Origin: an uncultured Prevotella sp.
GTDB lineage: Bacteria > Bacteroidota > Bacteroidia > Bacteroidales > Bacteroidaceae
Assembly: GCA_905233825.1 (NCBI GenBank)
Contig: CAJOFE010000015.1
Coordinates: forward strand, 1 to 52,643
Reading direction: 5' to 3'
DNA length: 52,643 nucleotides
A program made the position numbers and the translations under genes. Each line of letters starts with the position of its first letter. The stretch's first letter is position 1. This document shows positions 49,257 through 52,643 of the stretch, one piece after another. Below the pieces are notes generated by a model. The model saw only the letters and a list, made by a program, of their open reading frames with translations, searched no databases and was not told the DNA's origin.

Positions 49257-50360
49257 CTATTGCAGCTGCTGGCTGATGAACTCCTTCAGGTCTTCGCCAC
49301 GCAGACCCTTCTGCAGGATCTTTCCTTCGCTGTCGAGGATGACGAGGTAGGGGATAGCCCTCACCTGGAACATCTGGGCGGCTGCACTTTCCCATCCCTT
49401 CAGGTCTGATATCTGTGGCCACACTAACTTCAGCTCTTCAATAGCACGGTTCCAGTCGGCAGCACTCTCGTCGAGCGAGATGCCCACGATGCCCAGTCCC
49501 TTAGGCTGGTATTCGGCATAGAGGTCCTTCATGAAAGGCATCTCCCTGCGACAGGGACCACACCAGGAAGCCCAGAAGTCGAGGATGGTAATCTTGTTCT
49601 TCTTCACCTCGCTCATCACGCTCAGCGCCTCGCCCTGAGGTGTGTCCAGCGAGAAGTCGCTTATCTGCTGGCCGATGCTGGTAGCCTCCGATGCTTTCAG
49701 CATCTCCTCCAGCTCCTTGATGTGCTGGCGCTCGCGGAAGTTCTGGGGCATCTTGTCGATGATCTCGCGAAGCTGTGCTTCATCTTCCGACGGGTCCATG
49801 AAGTGGCTCACCAGCATGTAGCCCAGCTCGTTCTCGGCGTTCTTCACGGCAGCAGCCTTGATATGCTTGCCAAGTTCGCTGGCCAGCTGGTTGTAGCGCT
49901 CGGCAATGGCCCACTGGTCGAAGGTCTGTGCGGTGTCGTTTCTTACCTGTTTCTCCAGCTCATAGATCTTGGCGTAGATGGGTCTGATGTCGTTTGTCAT
50001 CTCTTGCAGGGCATCGTTGGCCACCGTTCCCTTCACGATAGAGCCCATGAGCTCTTCGTTCATGTCGATGCTGATAGTTCCCTGTTCGGTGAAGAACTCC
50101 ACGTCGATGCTATCGCGGCCAATGACGGTCAGCTTGTACATCTGCACGCTGTCGGCCTGTGCCGAATAGCTGAACTTGCCGTTCTTCACGTCGATGGTGT
50201 CGATGACCTCTCCATCGTCGTTGGTCAGTTCCAGCTGACCCTCGTCCATGAAGGCAGTAGTGCCCTCGATGGTGTAGGTGTTGCCGCCCTTCTGCTCGTT
50301 GCAGCCCACCGTCAGCAGCATCACGGCTGCACATACAATTAAATAACTAATGTGTTTCAT
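49257..50360 (-). CDS. TlpA-like thioredoxin lipoprotein with DUF4369 N-terminus
   Basis: A 367-residue lipoprotein (lipobox LLTVG-C, Cys20). An N-terminal beta domain of the DUF4369 type (about 25-115: YTIEGTTAFMDEGQLEL, VKNGKFSYSAQ) and a helical linker lead to a thioredoxin-like domain (about 230-367) with WCGPC (Cys267, Cys270) and the cis-Pro region RAIPYLVI. Such proteins reduce periplasmic disulfides or act in cytochrome maturation; the exact partner is unknown. It is in the same direction as prs, 83 bases downstream, and may be a separate unit. Confidence 0.92.
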   Translation of the reverse strand: MKHISYLIVCAAVMLLTVGCNEQKGGNTYTIEGTTAFMDEGQLELTNDDGEVIDTIDVKNGKFSYSAQADSVQMYKLTVIGRDSIDVEFFTEQGTISIDMNEELMGSIVKGTVANDALQEMTNDIRPIYAKIYELEKQVRNDTAQTFDQWAIAERYNQLASELGKHIKAAAVKNAENELGYMLVSHFMDPSEDEAQLREIIDKMPQNFRERQHIKELEEMLKASEATSIGQQISDFSLDTPQGEALSVMSEVKKNKITILDFWASWCGPCRREMPFMKDLYAEYQPKGLGIVGISLDESAADWNRAIEELKLVWPQISDLKGWESAAAQMFQVRAIPYLVILDSEGKILQKGLRGEDLKEFISQQLQ

Positions 50361-50362
50361 AT

Positions 50363-50443
50363 TCTAAATTCTTAATTATTCCTTCTTACTTCCTCCTCGC
50401 CACAGGCGACACCTCAAAATTCTTAATTCTTAATTTTTTATTC
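50363..50443. repeat. AATTCTTAATT repeat spacer
   Basis: Several AATTCTTAATT units lie on either side of a small TCGCC-ACA-GGCGA hairpin in the spacer between prs and the TlpA-like gene. A related simple repeat occupies the aguA promoter region. Confidence 0.5.
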
Positions 50444-51379
50444 CTACACCAGATACTGGTCGCTGATGCTCTCGTTCTCAATCACTCGGCGTATGGTCTC
50501 GGCAAACATCTCGGCCACGCTGATCTGCTTCACCTTGGCGCAGCGCTGGGTGTAGGGGATGCTGTCGGTAAACACGATCTCTGCCAGCGCCGAAGCCTGC
50601 ACGCGCTCGCTGGCTGGGCCGCTCATCACGCAGTGGCTGGCACAGGCACGCACGCTCTTGGCACCCGATTCTATCATCAAGTCGGCAGCCTTCGTAATGG
50701 TGCCGGCTGTGTCCACCATATCATCGACAATGACCACGTTCTTGCCCTCCACGTCGCCAATGATTTGCATCGTGGCCACCACATTGGCACGGGCACGCGT
50801 CTTGTTGCACAGCACCAGCGGACAGCCCAGGTACTTGGCGTAGGTGTTGGCACGCTTCGAGCCGCCCACGTCGGGCGAGGCGATGACCAGGTCGTCCAGC
50901 TTCAGGCTCTGCAGATAGGGCAGCAGCACGCCCGAGGCATAGAGATGATCCACAGGCACGTCGAAGAAACCCTGTATCTGGTCGGCATGCAGGTCCATCG
51001 TGATGACGCGGTTCACGCCGGCCACGCTCAGCAGGTCGGCCACCAGCTTGGCGCCTATCGACACACGGGGCTTGTCCTTACGGTCCTGACGTGCCCATCC
51101 GAAGTAGGGGATGACGGCATTGATGGTACGCGCCGATGCACGCTTGGCAGCGTCAATCATCAGCAGCAGCTCCATCAGGTTGTCGCTGTTGGGGAAAGTG
51201 CTCTGCACCAGGAAGATGTCGCGTCCGCGGATGCTCTCCTCATAGCTCACGGCAAACTCGCCGTCGCTGAACTTCGTAATCTGTAGCTTTCCTAACGGAC
51301 AGCCCAGGCTTTGGCAGATTTTCTCTGCGAGGTATCTCGTGGCAGTGCCCGAGAACACCATATAATTTTGTGTATTCAT
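50444..51379 (-). CDS. prs: Ribose-phosphate pyrophosphokinase
   Basis: A 311-residue PRPP synthetase, which makes the ribose donor for purine, pyrimidine, NAD, His and Trp synthesis. Signatures are FSDGEFAVSYEESIRG near the N-terminus, PYFGWARQDRKDKPR, the divalent-cation site DLHADQIQGFF (129-139), and the PRPP loop VIVDDMVDTAGT (216-227). Length and start are normal. It lies 34 bases after the thiamine-synthase-like gene and may share its promoter. Confidence 0.97.
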   Translation of the reverse strand: MNTQNYMVFSGTATRYLAEKICQSLGCPLGKLQITKFSDGEFAVSYEESIRGRDIFLVQSTFPNSDNLMELLLMIDAAKRASARTINAVIPYFGWARQDRKDKPRVSIGAKLVADLLSVAGVNRVITMDLHADQIQGFFDVPVDHLYASGVLLPYLQSLKLDDLVIASPDVGGSKRANTYAKYLGCPLVLCNKTRARANVVATMQIIGDVEGKNVVIVDDMVDTAGTITKAADLMIESGAKSVRACASHCVMSGPASERVQASALAEIVFTDSIPYTQRCAKVKQISVAEMFAETIRRVIENESISDQYLV

Positions 51380-51413
51380 AATTTTATATTTTTACCTTCT
51401 TTCCCCTTAATCC

Positions 51414-52022
51414 TCAAGACGCTGCCTTCAGCAGTTTCTTGAAGTGCGCTATCAGCTCCCTGAAGTCCTGCCCCCGGTGAATGTCGAAGCGGTTCCACAG
51501 GTCGCCGCAAATCACCACCCCTCCGAAGCCTAGGTCGGCCATCAGTCGGATGTTGTCCAGGTTCACACCTCCTAACGCATACACGTGTCGGTCTATGAGT
51601 CCGTGCTTCGAGGCTTCCTTTAGTTCTTCCATCGTAAACGACTGGCGGTCAGCAGGATTGCTCTGGCTGTTGAAGATAGATTTTAGGAAGACATAGCTCG
51701 ACTTTCTCTTGGCCTCGCGCAGCTGGTCGATGGCCGTGCATGTGCGTGTCACGCTGCCTCGGTAGCCATAGGGTAGGGCATCGTCAGGATGCTCCAGATG
51801 GATGCCGCGCAGGCCATATTCCTCGCGCAGGTAGAAGTGGTCGTGCACGGTGATGCGCTTGTAGTATTCGTCGGGCAGCAGCGTGAGCAGCCGTTCCGAA
51901 TAGATAGGCTCCGACCCCGGCTTGAATAGGTGCATGTTTTCCATCCCCTCCTCGAAGAGCGAGGTCAGAATCTTGTCTTCTTCCACGAAGAACGTGGGCC
52001 GTGTCATGATGGCGAGTTTCAT
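51414..52022 (-). CDS. ThiE/TenI-like TIM-barrel protein
   Basis: A 202-residue protein that resembles thiamine phosphate synthase or TenI: IMTRPTFF at the start, a central YGLRGIHLEHPDD, SVTRTCTAIDQLREAKRKSSYVFLKSIF, and the phosphate-binding ALGGVNLDNIRLMADLGFGGVVICGDLW. The usual ThiE metal and pyrophosphate residues are only partly kept, so TenI-like thiazole tautomerase or another barrel activity is as likely as ThiE. Its own TATCTTTG box lies 22 bases upstream, and prs follows. Confidence 0.85.
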   Translation of the reverse strand: MKLAIMTRPTFFVEEDKILTSLFEEGMENMHLFKPGSEPIYSERLLTLLPDEYYKRITVHDHFYLREEYGLRGIHLEHPDDALPYGYRGSVTRTCTAIDQLREAKRKSSYVFLKSIFNSQSNPADRQSFTMEELKEASKHGLIDRHVYALGGVNLDNIRLMADLGFGGVVICGDLWNRFDIHRGQDFRELIAHFKKLLKAAS

Positions 52023-52044
52023 CCCGCAATGTGCTTATCGAGTG

Positions 52045-52052
52045 CAAAGATA
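52045..52052 (-). promoter_or_regulatory. -7 box of the ThiE/TenI-like gene
   Basis: TATCTTTG followed by CAC on the minus strand, 22 bases upstream of the start codon. Confidence 0.6.
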
Positions 52053-52229
52053 GCATAAAATTTCCATTCGGCGAAGAGTTTGCAGATGTTTTTTGCATGC
52101 AGGGGTGCAAGAATTTTAAAATTTCGACACAGATTAACGCTGTTTTTTATTAAAAAACGGCAAAATTGTCATTATCTATGTGCATTTTGGGGTCGATTTT
52201 GCCCCCTTTTAGGTCGATTTTGTCAATTT

Positions 52230-52594
52230 TTAGTCACGTTTCGAGCATTTTCTGAATGTTTTTTCTCTTTTTTGATGAAATTTCTTCAAAAAATATCAGC
52301 TTTAAACGTTAAAAACAAAGATATCTGTCACTGTTGTCACCATATTTGCACCTATTTATCTCATTGTTAGACAGTAGTTTACGACGAATCGTAACAGAAG
52401 TGCAGATTTTTCATTGAAAAAATTCTAGTGTGCGCGCGCATACGCGCGCGAGAAAACTGGTAACTCTAAAACAGATGCCTTCTTCAGGGCATAAAGAAGG
52501 CACCTGTTTGCCTCAGAGAAGGCACCTTTTTCGATTTTTGAAGCCTCCAAAATGAAACGAGAAGCCTCCAAAATCAATTTAGCACGGCGCTATT
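52230..52594 (-). repeat. Dispersed non-coding repeat, copy B
   Basis: The reverse complement carries the same order of parts as 35101-35525: units of 21-22 bp (heads GAGGCTTC, GGTGCCTTC), a GAAGGCATC unit, a GC palindrome (52432-52449), the TCAATGAAAAATCTGCACTT block, and a GATAAATAGGTGCAAATATGG ... CAGTGACAGATAT tail. The region 52053-52229 before it is AT-rich with no gene. Confidence 0.75.
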
Positions 52595-52596
52595 TG

Positions 52597-52643
52597 TTAT
52601 TTCACAACCTTCTTTTTCCCGTCCTGTATATACACACCCTTCT
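52597..52643 (-). CDS. C-terminal end of a T9SS-secreted protein (partial)
   Basis: The last 14 codons of a minus-strand gene that runs off the window. It ends KGVYIQDGKKKVVK and then a TAA stop at 52597-52599. This is the closing strand pair of the type A sorting domain of T9SS cargo, compare GIYVYEGRKFIVK at the end of the PL11 protein here. The rest of the protein is outside the window, so its function cannot be seen. Confidence 0.65.
   Translation of the reverse strand, partial: KGVYIQDGKKKVVK

Overview
The window looks like a chromosomal segment of a Bacteroidales bacterium, most likely a Prevotella-type (Prevotellaceae) gut or rumen species. Support comes from promoters of the Bacteroidetes form TTTG-N19-20-TAnnTTTG, no obvious Shine-Dalgarno sites, DUF3256, DUF4270, DUF4494 and BT_3928-type proteins, type III glutamine synthetase, GldE, C-terminal secretion signals of the type IX system (T9SS), and a single-domain GT5 glycogen synthase beside panC-panD. 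Most of the window is compact housekeeping DNA. About 30.5-35.6 kb is an AT-rich accessory stretch.

Layout. 0-4 kb: a DUF3256 protein faces a minus-strand cluster of a T9SS-tail protein, an L,D-transpeptidase lipoprotein, an ECF sigma factor, a probable anti-sigma protein and a Spy-like Q-rich protein. 4-7 kb: mazG, a lipoprotein and RNase Z. mazG carries an in-frame 460-bp element with 33-bp terminal inverted repeats that encodes a DUF559 nuclease-like domain. 7-14 kb: a 630-bp repeat and palindrome region, the CCA-adding enzyme, then a divergent plus-strand run of a coiled-coil lipoprotein, a DUF1599 protein, a DoxX-type membrane protein fused in frame to TpiA, a SPOR protein, folE and a membrane protein. 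14-18 kb: the aguA-aguB-glnN operon, which turns agmatine into putrescine and can capture the ammonia released. 18-28.4 kb: a degenerate ABC ATPase, a lipoprotein, and a PL11 lyase, GH3 glycosidase and sugar symporter operon. 28.5-30.5 kb: tcdA and asnA.

30.5-35.6 kb: a DUF4143 ATPase, a rod-shaped structured RNA of about 250 nt with its own promoter (possibly 6S-like), five low-GC genes of mostly unknown role, and a non-coding repeat element. 35.6-39.3 kb: a membrane pseudokinase, a DUF4494 protein, a YggS protein and nspC (spermidine synthesis). 39.3-39.9 kb: tRNA-Gly, Leu, Leu, Gly. 39.9-42.7 kb: an unknown protein, ssb, gldE and a phosphopantetheinyl transferase. 42.7-45.2 kb: a clostripain-type peptidase diverging from a GH25 lysozyme and an acidic membrane protein. 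45.2-49.2 kb: a 42-residue protein, a DUF4270 lipoprotein and the short glycogen synthase on minus, with panC-panD on plus. 49.2-52.6 kb: a TlpA-like lipoprotein, prs, a ThiE/TenI-like protein, an inverted copy of the 35-kb repeat, and the last codons of a T9SS-secreted protein.

The strongest unusual signals are the inverted-repeat-bounded DUF559 insertion in mazG, the structured RNA at 31.95-32.20 kb, the DoxX-TpiA fusion, and a family of 21-22-bp-periodic non-coding arrays at four intergenic sites, two of which belong to a roughly 400-bp inverted dispersed repeat.
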